64,000 nt of DNA from Sycobia sp. Sy_11 (GCA_018907035.1 JACCIC010000141.1:363001-427000), one strand, 5' to 3'; counted from the first letter of the stretch, positions 23,411-34,539 are shown. Notes: a model not told the origin generated them from the letters alone. Numbers and translations are program-made.

Positions 23411-24280
23411 AATTAAACAAATATGCGCTGTGACTTTAAATTTCAATCTTCACTAATATTTCTTAAAGAGAATTGTAATTAATTTTTGACTTAATAATGT
23501 ATTTCTCTCTATTAAAATTGTCGTTGAATGTAATATTATAATGAGCAGATTAGATATTTCGTTAACGTATATTTATATAACATTATTATTTATACTTACT
23601 CTCATTTATAGTATTTTAAAAAATATTGACTTCTTTATTTATCTTTGCTGAAATTCTTTTTCTCTTTCTTTTACAATAAAAGTAGGTTTGGTTAAATTTT
23701 ATTAATTGAATATTTACTGTAAATTCATATGATGATTCAAAAATTATAATTGACTCAGAATTTAGTATTCTATTTATATAAGTGAAGAACTTCATTTGCA
23801 CTGAATCTCTTAACATTTTGTAAACGCACACAAGATTTTGTATAGATCATATTAAAATAAGAAAAAAATGTTGATTTAATGTGTTTAAAAAAATGTTGAA
23901 AAAATGTTTAAGTATAAATATTTAAATGAATAAATCTGAAAATTTATTTTTTATCAGCTATGTTTTTTCCTAAATATGGTGCTATTTAATGGATTTATTT
24001 TATGCATGGTATATCAATTTAAAAAAGTTTCTTAACAACATCTTGTTTCTGTTAGGTCGATACAAATGTTGAAAATAAATAAAATCTTTACAAATATGCT
24101 TGTATTATTTATGATCTTACAATCTTATTATAATTTTACTTTTATACTTTCATTTATTTATTTTTTCCTTATATATGTAGATATAAACCGTCAAATTATT
24201 CTTTTATAAAAGAGAAATGCGTATCAAGGTCGGCAATAATACATTTGTGTACAACTTTATTATTTTATAATTATATAGCA
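23411..24280 (+). other. V-ATPase 3' flank
   Basis: AT-rich 3' untranslated and flanking DNA, with several AATAAA-like motifs and no open frame of note. Confidence 0.5.
23675..23680 (+). terminator. Candidate poly(A) signal
   Basis: AATAAA lies 265 bases after the V-ATPase stop. Other AATAAA motifs follow near 23930, so the site used is not certain. Confidence 0.3.
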
Positions 24281-24400
24281 TCCCCCGTTTTGGCTTCATC
24301 AGAGATAATCATGTAACTGATTTCTTAAACAGTTCAAGAATATTTATATAAAAATTACTCTCTGTATTAATCTATATCCTTATAGATAATTTTATCTATG
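24275..24400 (-). mobile_element. Helitron-like 3' end fragment
   Basis: The minus strand reads GATTATCTCTGATGAAGCC, then AAAACGGGGGATGCTATAT. This matches the 3' hairpin end of the element at 55.28 kb with decay in the hairpin. The shared stretch extends about 115 bp. Confidence 0.45.
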
Positions 24401-25334
24401 ATAATATTTCTGGAGAAAAAATCATCAATTCTATTTCGGTGTACCCCACAAACATAGTCAGTGATGTGACTGTTTTCAATAAGTTCCAGGATAGTCCCCG
24501 CCCCATTTTTCTGAATGTTTATATACTTTTGTTTTTTAGCGCGTTGATTACCAATACTGTAATGGCTATAAATGGCAATTGAATAATTATTTTCAAGTCC
24601 GCGGTGAAAAAAATTGTTATAGATTTAAATAAATGTTTTTCAAATTAAATAAATGCTTTATCAGTATACCATTATTAACCATTTACTCAAAATAAGTAAT
24701 TTATATATTTAAAATACTGAAATATTTTTTGATGTACAAAACCAAAGATTTGTTTTAAGATATACGACTCTTGATTTTAAAAAATATTTTTTAAAAACAG
24801 AATTTTTTAATGTCGTATATTTTAATAAAATATAAAAAGGAAATATTTTCACTTAGTAGCCAGTCATTTTCGTAATCTTAAACTATTTAAGCTACTAAGT
24901 GTACACTATATATTATATTGCCATTAAGAATAAATAGATTTATTTATTTTTCATTATTTTTATTGTTTTATGCATAATATTTTATTTTATATATTATATG
25001 TTTTATTTGTATTTTACGCAACGCAACTGATATCAAAAACAATCACTCGGTAAACTTTACAGATAATTATAAATGTTAGAGACTCCTTATATAGTTATCT
25101 TCAGAGTAGTGCGTCATTTGTGAGTGGTAAGGCAAAATGTGAATCCATCTGTCGATAAATTTTTGAAACAATTTTATTTTTAAAGAATAGTATATTAAAA
25201 TTGATTATTTAATTACGTCTCATGCTTTCAAGAAAATGAATATTTTAAATTTTACTTTCTGATTCAGTTAATTTAAATAAATTTTTTAAAAATAATTTAT
25301 AACGTTTTTTTAAATTAAAAAAAATATTAAAATT
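24401..25334. other. AT-rich intergenic stretch
   Basis: No clear feature. A GC-richer patch at 24430-24560 has a minus reading YKHSEKWGG and similar that could be a transposon remnant; I cannot place it. Confidence 0.4.
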
Positions 25335-25420
25335 AATAAATATTTTTTTTATTGGTCTTACAGTCCAATCAATTCAATCTAAAAATAAAAATAAAAATAA
25401 AAATAAAAATAAAAATAAAA

Positions 25421-25455
25421 ACGTTTCGAGCTCGCTACGGCTCCTCATCAGGAAC
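25421..25455 (-). ncRNA. Hammerhead-ribozyme-like core, PLE copy 1
   Basis: The minus strand reads CTGATGAG, GAGC, loop, GCTC, then CGAAAC and GT, then directly enters a T-rich (TTTTTA)n tract. The conserved CUGAUGA and GAAA boxes and a 4-bp stem II are visible. The stem I partner GGAC is missing because the copy stops there. Confidence 0.55.
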
Positions 25456-25561
25456 TAAACTAAACCTTATATTCTAATCTATATATACCCATCCCCACCA
25501 CCAAATTTACTAAATTAAATATAAATTCTCCCTCTACACAAATTGTCCAAAACCAATCAAT

Positions 25562-25993
25562 TTAATAAGGAATGATAAACACTGTCCAATTTACCAGACT
25601 CATTAAATTCACATTATTTCGATTCCTGGAAATGTGAATACTTTCAAGACTCTCCTTTTTATACTTATTATTAATATCATGTTCCAAAATATCCACATTC
25701 ACAAAATCAAAAGAATGTAAAAACTTTAAACAATGCTCTTTTAAACCGGAAGTAATATGTGAGCTACGTAAACTATATTTATGTTCATAAATTCTCTTTT
25801 TTAAATATCTACCTGTTTGTCCAATATAGTATTTATCACAATCTATGCAATTAATCTTGTAAACAACTCCTGATTTTAAGCATAAATCATCCCTATCTTT
25901 GCAATTATTAAACAATCTACTCAAATTATTGCTATTTTTAAAGAAAATTTGAATGTTATATTTTCGAAAATTTCTTTTTATTCTTTCAGACAA
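25562..25993 (-). pseudogene. PLE GIY-YIG endonuclease, C-terminal
   Basis: A 143-residue frame has a CLKSGVVYKINCIDCDKYYI linker with Cys residues, then YYIGQTGRYLKKRIYEHK, the GIY-YIG nuclease core of PLE proteins, then SGLKEHCLKFLHSFDF. The C-terminus differs slightly (frameshifted) from the 45-kb copy. RT sequence is absent. Confidence 0.85.
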
Positions 25994-26099
25994 TCCTCGA
26001 ACATATGGAAAGACAATAATTTTGCCTCCGTTAACATCACTCCTGCACTATGTCTATTTTCGGTATTATAAATGTCAAACAATCTCTCAGCAATTCATT

Positions 26100-26305
26100 T
26101 GCATACTTCCGGTTTAAAAGAGCATTGTTTAAAGATTTTACATTCTTTTGATTTTGTGAATGTGGATATTTTGAAACATGGTATTAATAATAAGTATAAA
26201 AGGGAGAGTCTTGAAAGTATTCACATTTTCAGGAATCGAAATAATGTGAATTTAATGTTAGAGTTTGGTAAATTGGACAGTGTTTATCATTCCTTATTAT
26301 ATTGA
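26100..26305 (+). pseudogene. PLE GIY-YIG C-terminal fragment (inverted arm)
   Basis: The plus frame TSGLKEHCLKILHSFDF to VYHSLLY duplicates the last third of the GIY-YIG domain of the left arm. The YYIGQTG core itself is missing from this arm. Confidence 0.8.
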
Positions 26306-26408
26306 TTGGTTTTGAACAATTTGTGTAGAGGGGGAATCTAAATTTAATTTACTAAATTTGGTGGTGGGGATGGGGTATATATAGATTAGAATATAAGGTT
26401 TAGTTTAG

Positions 26409-26447
26409 TACCTGATGAGGAACCGTAACAAGCTCGAAACGTTGGAC
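26409..26447 (+). ncRNA. Hammerhead-like core, PLE inverted arm
   Basis: The core reads CTGATGAG, GAACCGTAACAAGCTC, CGAAACGTT, then GGAC. Stem II has lost one pair compared with the other arm. Confidence 0.45.
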
Positions 26448-26740
26448 AAGTCTTCAATTAGGTAAGGGTGTTGGGGACAGTCAGACTGCACTTTATTAAC
26501 AAAGAATTTTTTCAGCTAATATTTTATTTTCAGATTAGTCTACGGGGGTCAATGTAAACAAGAACAGTCTGACTGTCATTATAATTTTAATTTAATTTTT
26601 AATTTAATTTTTATTTTTATTTTTAATTTTTATTTTATTTTTATTTTTATTTTTATTTTTATTTTTAGATTGAATTGATTGGACTGCAAGACCAATAAAA
26701 AAATATTTATTAATTTGTATATGGGCATTCGACATAAGTA

Positions 26741-27899
26741 CAATTAAATTATTTAAAAAAAATATTGTTTCAACTATATCAGTTAATACATTTAAATATA
26801 TATATTTTTATAATGAAAAACAGTTGTTTATATTTCACTAATATTTAGTCATTTCAATTTAAATCAATATATTAGAAACCAAATTTTTTTCAGTGAATGA
26901 AGCTACTAAAAAAATCATGGTTGTCCTAATTTATCTCCGAAATGAGAAAAATTGCAAAAAAAATAAAACCAAAATTTTAGAGCCTATTAAAATATTCAAT
27001 TGAATTTAGAGTATTCTGAATTATTATTAATTTATTATTGTTATATGATTAAAGGAAAATAAATATCATCCCTGCGATCAGATCAAGAATAATCTTTCAT
27101 TAAAGAGATGCACATTAGTGGTAATATAGAGATGCACGATTGTGCGTGCGTTCAGGCCGGGGGGCCACCGTGCTGGCGACGCGCACGAGGAGGAGAAAAA
27201 AGAGAGAAAGATACAACCTGGCACTGAACTGAGTGCTGCTCCAGTCGCCTGGCGTCGGTACGGCCGATAGTTACCCCACGTGAGATACAGAAGTTGCTTG
27301 GTGGAGAATGGCGGAGTCTCCTGAGGCCACGAATGGGTAGTCGGTAGCAAACACGATGGCTCCTTAGCTCTTACCGGGAGCACAGAGGACCTCATAATGA
27401 AGTGGACATAATTCGAGAGATTGCAGTGATACGGCGTTATCATGACTCGGATTTTTCTTTAGGCACAGAAATCGGCACGATAAGGTACTTACCAACACAG
27501 GTATCCGGTCGGATACGACAGTTTGTGAAAAGAATGGAGTAACTGAAAATTTAACGCTCTCCGTCGTAAATAATAATAATCTCTCACTTTCAGAAGCACG
27601 AAAGAGACTAACTCGCGCACAGCGTCAGTCTCCCTCACCTCCCTCGGTCACACTTGCGTCTCTTTGTCATTTGCATTTCTACACTCACCACTTTCGTGTT
27701 GAGATCAGGTATTTTCTGCATGTACTCTTTCTAATTCTATAAAGCAGCCTCTTCTTACGCTAAATGTGTGGGGTGGACCGCCCACGTTTTAAAAAGAATT
27801 TCTCGATGATCTTATTTCAGTATCCGATAGGAAAAACTACGCGTACTTTCAAATCGCGGCGAATCGTTTGCGGATTCTTTTGCAACGATAGGGATATAT
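26741..27899. other. Mixed stretch with GC-rich patch
   Basis: Positions 27100-27460 and 27600-27780 are clearly richer in GC than the surroundings. They could be LTR or untranslated parts of the adjacent gypsy element. The minus open frame at 27443-27078 shows no known motif and I do not call it a gene. Confidence 0.35.
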
Positions 27900-28319
27900 T
27901 CTACTTTAAGAGTGATAAAAATCATGGAGATGAGTAGATAGTTGTACCCTGGAGTAGACCGTGAAAACGAATCCATTATCTCTCAGGGACTACTGCGCAA
28001 GGACGGGTGACCGTTCGATGGACCAGCAGGCCAGCTAATACTGCCTGTTGTATCTTACATTGTTGGCACACAGTACAATGGCGGACATATTTATGCAACG
28101 AGGACTAGTAGTATGATCGCGTAACATGGTTATATGCATTATGGCATTTGAAATTGCCGGCTGTGGGCTCTTCATGAAGAATGGTTCGGCGATATTTTTT
28201 AGGTACGACTAGTTTCTACACATGCTGTTCATCAACTAGACCTTCGATCTCAGAATCGGAATGATAGTAGTATAGTTGTTACCCTACGACTTTCCACCAT
28301 GGATGGTTGGTATGATTGC

Positions 28320-28690
28320 TCAACAATTTCTTACGAAGGAATAAATACTAAGAATCTTGCACATCGGCTGGTTCTCGCACAAACAAAAGGGCGTTTGGAA
28401 TGCAATTCCATGTACTTTCCGATGGTTGACTTCATAGTCATATTCTTGTAATTGCAAGATACAACGGGTGAAACTACTTGTGGAGTTGGGTAATGAGTAC
28501 AGCCAACGAAGGCTTCTGTGATATGTTATCACCTGAAAATGATAGCTCACGACGTAAGGGTGAAATTTACATACAGCTTATAGTACGGCGACACACTCAC
28601 GTTCAGTGATCGAATAATTACGCTCAATCAGAGTCATGGTATGCTCAAAGCCATCCATTCTTGGTATGAGCACGGTATCCGGTCTCGAGT
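28320..28690 (-). pseudogene. Gypsy RNase H region
   Basis: The minus strand reads RNYSITEREC, then TYHRSLRWLYSLPNSTSSFT, then LQEYDYEVNHRKVHG. This is the classic Ty3/gypsy RNase H end with the TDH motif degraded to TYH. Confidence 0.75.
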
Positions 28691-29245
28691 CGCTGGCGAG
28701 CGATTGTATGACGAACCTTTCTCCAATCGACGGTTGAAAGAGGATTGATGCAGAAGCGACTAGCGCCAGGATTTCTTCGAAGGTTTACTTCTGTTCCTCT
28801 CCCTAATGATACTTAATATTCTTCTTGGTCAGTCGGGTGATAGGCTCAGCAAGCATCGCAAAGTTCTTAAACAATGTGCGGTACCAGGACGCGAGACTTA
28901 GCAATCTACGGAGTTGTTTCAGATTCTTAAGTGCGGCGTAAATTAAAATTGGTGCAATCTTCTCCCGTGCAGGTCAAAAACCATTACGCTCAACGGAGAC
29001 GCAGGAAAACCGAATTTATGCGTGTTTGATCTTTTTTTCTTCTCATTAATAGTCAAGTCAGCATAAAAAATTCACGATGTGTTTGAGCCATTTGAGATAC
29101 TCGTCAATGCTCTCCATAGCGATGATCACATCATCGAAATAGGCAAATGCTAACGGCTCCATTTCAGGTCCAATCAGCTTATCGATTAGCTGCTGAAAGG
29201 TAATAGGCTCATTGACGATATTATATGAAATACGGGTTCATTCGA

Positions 29246-29702
29246 TCAACCCCATACCTGGAAAAGTAAATGCTGAGTGGTTTTTCCCAAAGAGGAACAT
29301 GATGGGACGCGCTTCTCATATCCAGCGTGGAAATATATCGATAGTCTCGAGTATTGTCGCGGGGATAAACATACGAAATCCGCACTGAGTAGACAGTCAG
29401 TTTCCAACTTAGAAATTAAAATGACGTCGACCTCCATATCGATGCCCACAATCGAAAAAGGCACAGCCAGTGACGAGTCGAGCGCCAGATTCTGGGAAAG
29501 GTCGAACTAAACTACCGAGTGCAGATACAATCTCCAAGTCGATTGACCCGAGTACTGTGCGAGCACCTCCTGCATGGACCAGTGCATCAAAGCGAAATTC
29601 GCCTATGCCCATTTGTATCCACCAACGTGAATATCGATAATATCGATCTGGGTGGACATCTGTGGTCGAGTCAGCTGGGTAACGGTCGTGATGTTCCTCC
29701 AT
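29246..29702 (-). pseudogene. Gypsy protease-like region
   Basis: Two minus frames, 29702-29409 and 29464-29246, overlap. The first has LVHAGGARTVLGS; the second has MPFSIVGIDMEVDVILIS and ETDCLLSADF. The shape resembles a retroviral-type aspartic protease ending in a bulky flap, as expected just before RT. Confidence 0.5.
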
Positions 29703-29809
29703 TTTGGATAGGAGCCGGAAATAATCATTATCTAGTATCCTCGTAGCTGTATGCTAGTAATCAAAGATCTGAATAAGTGTAGGAACAATTTGGACCTCAT
29801 TTACTCGTC

Positions 29810-30565
29810 CTTTTACGCGATTTCTGAACATTCGTGACAACTACGCAAAGTATGGTATAGACACCTACAACTCCAGTACTCAAACCACGAGTCATGGCTT
29901 GCTGACTGAGTTTTCTTTAATTGACCGAGTGGCTTGCATATAAGCTTTCCATTAAAGAGAGGTTTTCTCTTCGATTTAGGCGAGGTTAACAAACGGTTTT
30001 TGACTGAAGCCGCAACATGTGCCCGAGCGTTATCGTGATGAAAAATGACGGACTTATGTCTGGTCTTATATTCTGTCTTTTTTTCTTGTAATGCTCGCTT
30101 CAAACGAAAAGTTTGATAACTGGGAAATAATTCGTAGTATACAGCACGTTTTTGATCCCACCATATGCAGAACATAACCTTATTTACGTGAAAATTTCAT
30201 TTCAGTGTCGATCGAGTGGGCTAACCGGGCTTCGCATAGGATTTTCTGTGTTTAACGTTATCATCATATATCCATTTTTTAACATCAGTGACAATAGATG
30301 CAAAAATAATTTATTTTTATGCCGTTACAGCAACCATTTGGACATGCAAATTCGCTGATCGACATCTCTCAGTTTCGAAGCTTTTGGATGAAGTCTAATG
30401 TTATTTAGTACAAGAAAACGGCATGGTACGTGACGCCTAATGATTCGGCAAGCTCTTGTTGAATTTAACACGGATCCATATCAAGCAACGTGTCTAATTC
30501 CTTGTCTTCAAAACTTTTCGTCTTTTCTGAGCGATCTTTGTCTTTAACATCACAATTACACTGAT
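29810..30565 (-). mobile_element. mariner transposase remnant
   Basis: Minus frames show EKTKSFEDKELDTLLDMDPC with QQELAESLGV (helix-turn-helix), then FCIWWDQKRAVYYELFPS, then KSVIFHHDNARAHVAAS with the second catalytic Asp. After that about 70 codons with the third Asp are deleted. The tail resumes as SHDSWFEYW. The copy is dead and 5'-truncated. Confidence 0.8.
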
Positions 30566-31160
30566 TTTATTGACAAATGTATTACATTAAAGAGAAGATT
30601 CAAATGATAAGGAATTCGAATACACCATATTTGTCTTATTTTATACTATCGTAGAAAGTCATTTTAAAGAGATAAAGACAAATTTTTTGCATAATTATGA
30701 ATGTATATAGTAATTACAATATGAGTTTTAATGTATAATATGCAGAAAATAGTTCAATAAAAGATAACAAAGATAAATACATTTAATTTATAAAGCTTGA
30801 TAAAAAGTTTTAAAGAAGAATTTGTAGCCTGAGTTTATAATTAATTTCTAAACAGTATAAATATAGAATTATATTTTCTATATAGCATATACACACATTA
30901 CACTTTCTTTTTTTTAGGAGTTTGTAAATGCATTTTACGCATTTCTCGTAACCGGTCTATAAGTAATAAACTAACAGACCGATCACGAAAATATGTATGT
31001 ATTGAAATAAACTTGCAACCCTATTAATACCTAGTACGGAACTGTTATATACATTATTTCAGTTAAGGCGAAATACATGTTCATTCCTTTCATACCAGTA
31101 TTTCATTCATTCGCGATTCTATATTCAAATGCAGATTCATTCAAACTTCCAGACATCCAT
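30566..31160. other. AT-rich intergenic stretch
   Basis: Nothing recognised on either strand. Confidence 0.45.
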
Positions 31161-31164
31161 CTAT

Positions 31165-31440
31165 TCATTTGTTCCGTAGCATATTCTTTATATAATATGC
31201 GATCAATTGATAATTATCCACTTCCGTCTTCATAACTCTAGTAATGTCGACTGGAATGATCGCTCTTATTATTCTTTCAAGCCTCGATCGTAAGCGGTTC
31301 CAATGAGCGCAGAAGAAAAACATGTGTTCCACATTATAGTATAAGCTCATTCGCAGTACTTGTAGTTTAATGAGTTCGTCTTCATCCTGCAGAGGTATTT
31401 ACGCAATTTCATAAATATTTCTATCGGATTTATAGTCTTT
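31165..31440 (-). mobile_element. R1-like LINE C-terminal fragment
   Basis: The minus frame reads YYNVEHMFFFCAHWNRLR, which aligns with HTFFVCDYW at the left edge of the window, followed by LERIIRAIIPVDI. This is the Cys/His region at the end of R1-type ORF2. Only the last ~90 codons remain. Confidence 0.6.
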
Positions 31441-31449
31441 ATACTATGA

Positions 31450-31880
31450 TATATTATACTAAAATAATGACATTCATCATGTTATTGTTTATGATTACCT
31501 CCGAACGATCTGAAGTCGAACTTACTACTAAAACATAAGATTATAATTAAATTAGATTAAAATTTAAAAATAATAAAAAAAACCAGTTTAGTCCTTGAAG
31601 ATGAACTGTAGCAGTACGAAGCATTGGACAGTAATGGAAAATTTTAATTTAAGGTGTTAGGGACAATCAGGTTATCCTTTGCTAACATAGAGTATAACTT
31701 ATTTTTATTATTTTTATTTTTTATTTTTAATTTAACTTAAAGAAATCTTAAAGATTTTTCTTTTCTTCTATTTCAGATTCTTCGGGGGTAATTATAAACA
31801 TGAACAGTCTGACTGTCATTATTTTAGTATAATATATTCTGGTATAACGACTGTAAGACCAATAAAAATATTTATTAATT
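31450..31880. mobile_element. PLE terminal repeats, inverted pair
   Basis: The left ~110 bp (minus sense) and right ~290 bp (plus sense) share ATTATACTAAAATAATGACA and its inverse, and the GATTCTTCGGGGGTAATTAT motif. The plus part contains a diverged hammerhead-like core at 31591-31629. It ends in TGTAAGACCAATAAAAATAT, as in the other PLE copies. No coding part remains. Confidence 0.7.
31591..31629 (+). ncRNA. Diverged hammerhead-like core
   Basis: The core reads GTCC, TTGAAGATGA, ACTG TAG CAGT, ACGAAGC, ATT, GGAC. Stem II is a perfect 4-bp ACTG/CAGT pair, different from GAGC/GCTC in the younger copies. The flanking GTCC/GGAC pair is kept. The CUGAUGA box is mutated, so it is probably inactive. 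Confidence 0.45.
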
Positions 31881-32010
31881 TAATTGAAAACAGTCGACAT
31901 ACAAACAGTTGGAAAACAGTCGGCCTCGGCCGAGATAATATTTTAACCGACTTATTAAACAGTTTAATAATATCTATGTACAAAATACTCTATGTATAAA
32001 TGTATATACT

Positions 32011-32528
32011 GTGAGTGGGATCGCGAACGTCGTCTGTGTTTGCTATCCCATGTCTACAGACTCTCTCTACTAGTAGCCTGTATATTTGTGTGCGTCCTAA
32101 TTTGTACATATTTATAGCTTTTTATTTGTATAGTTATGTTATAGGCCAGCGATAATACCACCTACGAAGATGTAAGTATGGGAAATAGCGACAAAGGGGA
32201 AGGGGGGATTGACACCGCGCGCGATTTAGTACCCTTCTTGTTGCCGAGTGAAGAACAGCCGTAATTTGAGGCATTGGCAACTGTTTGCCTATTGAAAAGA
32301 TTTTTCCTTTCACCGTGTCGAGGTTTCTTGTGTTTTTAGCCAAGCACAATCATGTCCTGGATTAAATCTCCGTGCTCGCGCTTCTCGCGCACCCGCTAGT
32401 ACCATCCACGCGAACAGTACGGATTAGCCGCCTCTCGTGAGGGCTACTTCAACGGACGAACCGTGGACTTAAGAGCTGCCTGCCACCGCCTCCAGTATCG
32501 CACTTATGTAAATGGCAGTTCGATTTTT

Positions 32529-32571
<43 letters not shown>

Positions 32572-32803
32572 GTTTTCCCGCCTTCGTGCGCGCTGTCGCC
32601 GCGACGGCTCTCGGCCTGCAATTTCCGCCCCGTGATTTCACATGTACTTATGCATACGTCTTTTACTAAAATAGACACTTTTTTTTAAATCTTTATATTA
32701 TTTATTTCCCCTTATCCCGCTTAGTGTATGCGGTAGTTCGCCTCTGTATAACTCCATATTTCGCCTCTTCTCGTGTTCAAGGCGAACACGCACTCGGTTA
32801 CAA
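32011..32803. mobile_element. Candidate solo LTR inserted in Helitron-like copy
   Basis: The block begins TGTGAGTGGG and ends CTCGGTTACA, giving TGT...ACA ends. It is flanked by ATAC and ATGC, a 4-base near-match. It is GC-richer than the surroundings and interrupts a repeat whose other copy lacks it. It includes a TC repeat. No pol sequence lies within it. It could also be a non-LTR insert of unknown type. Confidence 0.4.
32536..32568. repeat. (TC)n microsatellite
   Basis: A TC run preceded by GGCAGTTCG, as at 43.93 kb. Confidence 0.95.
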
Positions 32804-33004
32804 TGCCTATCGTTAGTTTTACCTATCATCGCTTCTGTATAAAAAGACGCTATCTGAGCACCCACCATAAAAAGGTGCTATTTCGCAGAGAATTCTTTTT
32901 TGCTTCAATTTCACTTATCACCACTAATTCAATATTCGCGGTAGATATATATATATGTACATTTGACATACGGCTTTTATGGGGAAATATTCTAATTTCG
33001 TATT

Positions 33005-33175
33005 TGGACGGTAGAATACGTAGTTTACATGTGTCGAGACAACTTCTACAAGTTTCGTATTTTATCATCCGAACACCAAACTCCAGGTAGAAGTCATCCC
33101 GGGATATCTGGACATCATATTCTATCGGCCGAACATGAAACTCCCCATAGAAATCATCTCGACATACCTGGTTCG
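33005..33175. repeat. 60-bp minisatellite, three units, inverted
   Basis: One reverse unit (GGTAGAATACG ... GACAACTTCTACAAG) is followed by two forward units (ACTCCAGGTAGAAGTCATCC; ACTCCCCATAGAAATCATCT). The units match those at 55.57-56.27 kb. Confidence 0.65.
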
Positions 33176-33180
33176 ATTTC

Positions 33181-34118
33181 TTTGTTGTTTACTGCTGAAT
33201 TTTTGAAATAATTATTATTAATTTCGTCTTATATTATCCACAAACTTAGCGATTTCTTGTGAAGAAGTAAATATGTCAGCTCAACCAGCTCAATTAACGG
33301 AGGAGGTATGAGCCCGCATCCTCTTCATTGGGTAGATATTTGCGGCATCGATATGTTACAGTTCGTTACTTTATTGAATTTAAATATGTTGACAAAATAA
33401 ATATATCACGAAAGTATCCATTCTGATATTTTTTGTTGTCGGATTAGATCGGGAGTGCCAGAGAGACTGGACTAGTATCTAACTATCTAACTATAGAAAG
33501 ACTAGACTACCTTTCTTACACATCAGTAGAAGAGCAGAAAAATTCCACAGATATCGAATAGGTAGACCGTAGTTCTCATGAAGGGAGTAGTAACATGCAT
33601 ATTTATAAGGTGGGGCTCCCATAAATCTTTCTTTACACTACGCAATGAACTCATCACGCACACCTTGTGTTTGAGGATTACACGCTCGTCAGTATTTCAT
33701 TGGTATTAATGAGTAGGGTTATTATTTATAATTATTATCCTTTTTTAAAATTAATTAATTATTTTATTTCAATCAAAACTTATTTATTATTAATTATTAG
33801 AGTAATTCATGGTTTTTGTTATACTTATATCATCTTCTCCTTTTAAGTATTTCATATCCATTTGATTTGGGCATTATCAACAATTGAACAATAAATACAA
33901 AATGAAATCATTGGTCCAGAAAAGCGAAGAAGCTAAGGTAAATTTTTTGATTCAGCAGGAGGATCTTGAGAAAAAAATTAATTAACTAAATCCATTCGGG
34001 GTATCCTTCAAATACTATCAACGGATTTCTATCTTCTGAGGAATTAGGTAAAGAATACAAATAGTGATACTATTCTCAGGGACGTATTGCTGATATTCCA
34101 AGAAGCTCGTTATTCAAC
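33181..34118. other. Intergenic stretch with one exon-like start
   Basis: An ATG at 33273 opens MSAQPAQLTEE and runs into GTATGAG at 33306. No second exon was found. The rest is AT-rich and unassigned. Confidence 0.25.
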
Positions 34119-34128
34119 GCACACGCAC

Positions 34129-34214
<86 letters not shown>
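34119..34214. repeat. Compound (CA)n (GA)n microsatellite
   Basis: About 30 CA units (with a few CG) are followed by about 16 GA units. Confidence 0.97.
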
Positions 34215-34216
<2 letters not shown>

Positions 34217-34265
34217 CTAACCAACCATCCACCTACACACGTGCGCGCGTACGCACGCATAGATA

Positions 34266-34450
34266 TTTATGTTATTGAATATTTCTCTATTTATGCTTCC
34301 AAATACCGCGCTAGTCAGCGACGGAGATCTTCGATTTTTCTGTAAAAAAAGAACATGTAAATTATTACAGCGGTCTTTGTATCAATCGACCGAGACTGAG
34401 ATTTGAACTGGAATTATTAAGTTAAACAAGTAGAAGACCTCTCTTGTAAC
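34266..34450 (-). repeat. tRNA-derived SINE, copy C
   Basis: The shared body CTCTATTTATGCTTCCAAAT, CCGCGCTAGTCAGCGACGGA and AACATGTAAATTATTACAGC is seen on the plus strand. The head region is degraded (GAGATTTGAACTGG keeps the B-box inverse). Confidence 0.7.
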
Positions 34451-34539
34451 ATATATAGAGACAGAATTTTCTCCTAAATCAACCGCTGTCTTTTGAACAG
34501 TATGATTATGATATTACTATGATCAAATTGAAAGATGAA

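Larger units (their letters stand above)
25335..26740. mobile_element. Penelope-like element, two arms head to head
   Basis: Positions 25335-26090 are a minus-sense PLE 3' half. Positions 26092-26740 are a plus-sense copy of nearly the same sequence. Both arms carry the C-terminal GIY-YIG coding end, a UTR, a hammerhead-like core (25421-25455 minus, 26412-26447 plus) and the terminal motif AGATTGAATTGATTGGACTG or its inverse. Head-to-head arrangement of truncated copies is typical of PLE insertions. The left arm ends in an (AAAAAT)n tract right at the hammerhead. Confidence 0.85.
27900..29702 (-). mobile_element. Ty3/gypsy retrotransposon remnant (PR-RT-RH-IN)
   Basis: Minus reading gives, in order, an aspartic-protease-type region (29702-29246), RT (around 29200-28800), RNase H (28680-28320) and the start of integrase (28090-27900). 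Motifs are VNEPITFQQLIDKLIGPEME and FAYFDDVIIA for RT, SLRWLYSLPNSTSSFTR with LQEYDYEV for RNase H, and CQQCKI with LAGLLV for integrase. Stops and shifts are frequent, and no LTR pair was found. The pol order with integrase last identifies Ty3/gypsy rather than Copia. Confidence 0.8.
31918..33180 (-). mobile_element. Helitron-like element copy, split by an insert
   Basis: 31918-32010 matches the 3' end region of the element at 55.3 kb (CCGAGATAAT, then ACTCTATGTATAAATGTATA). 32805-33180 matches its next part (TTTACCTATCATCGCTTCTG, then the 60-bp minisatellite units). About 790 bp between them is absent from the 55-kb copy. A short TA run at 32942-32958 stands where the other copy has its TA repeat. 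Confidence 0.55.

Noticed and set aside
23616..23831. Minus-strand frame downstream of the V-ATPase stop
   Set aside because: It lies in the likely 3' untranslated region, is AT-rich, and has no motif or splice signals.
25381..25420. Hexamer repeat that could suggest a CRISPR-like or telomere-like array
   Set aside because: AAAAAT repeats have no spacers, and similar A-rich hexamers occur in every PLE terminal repeat here.
27078..27443. 121-codon minus frame in a GC-rich patch
   Set aside because: No recognisable motif. GC-rich DNA has few stops by chance; it may be an LTR or untranslated part of the gypsy copy.
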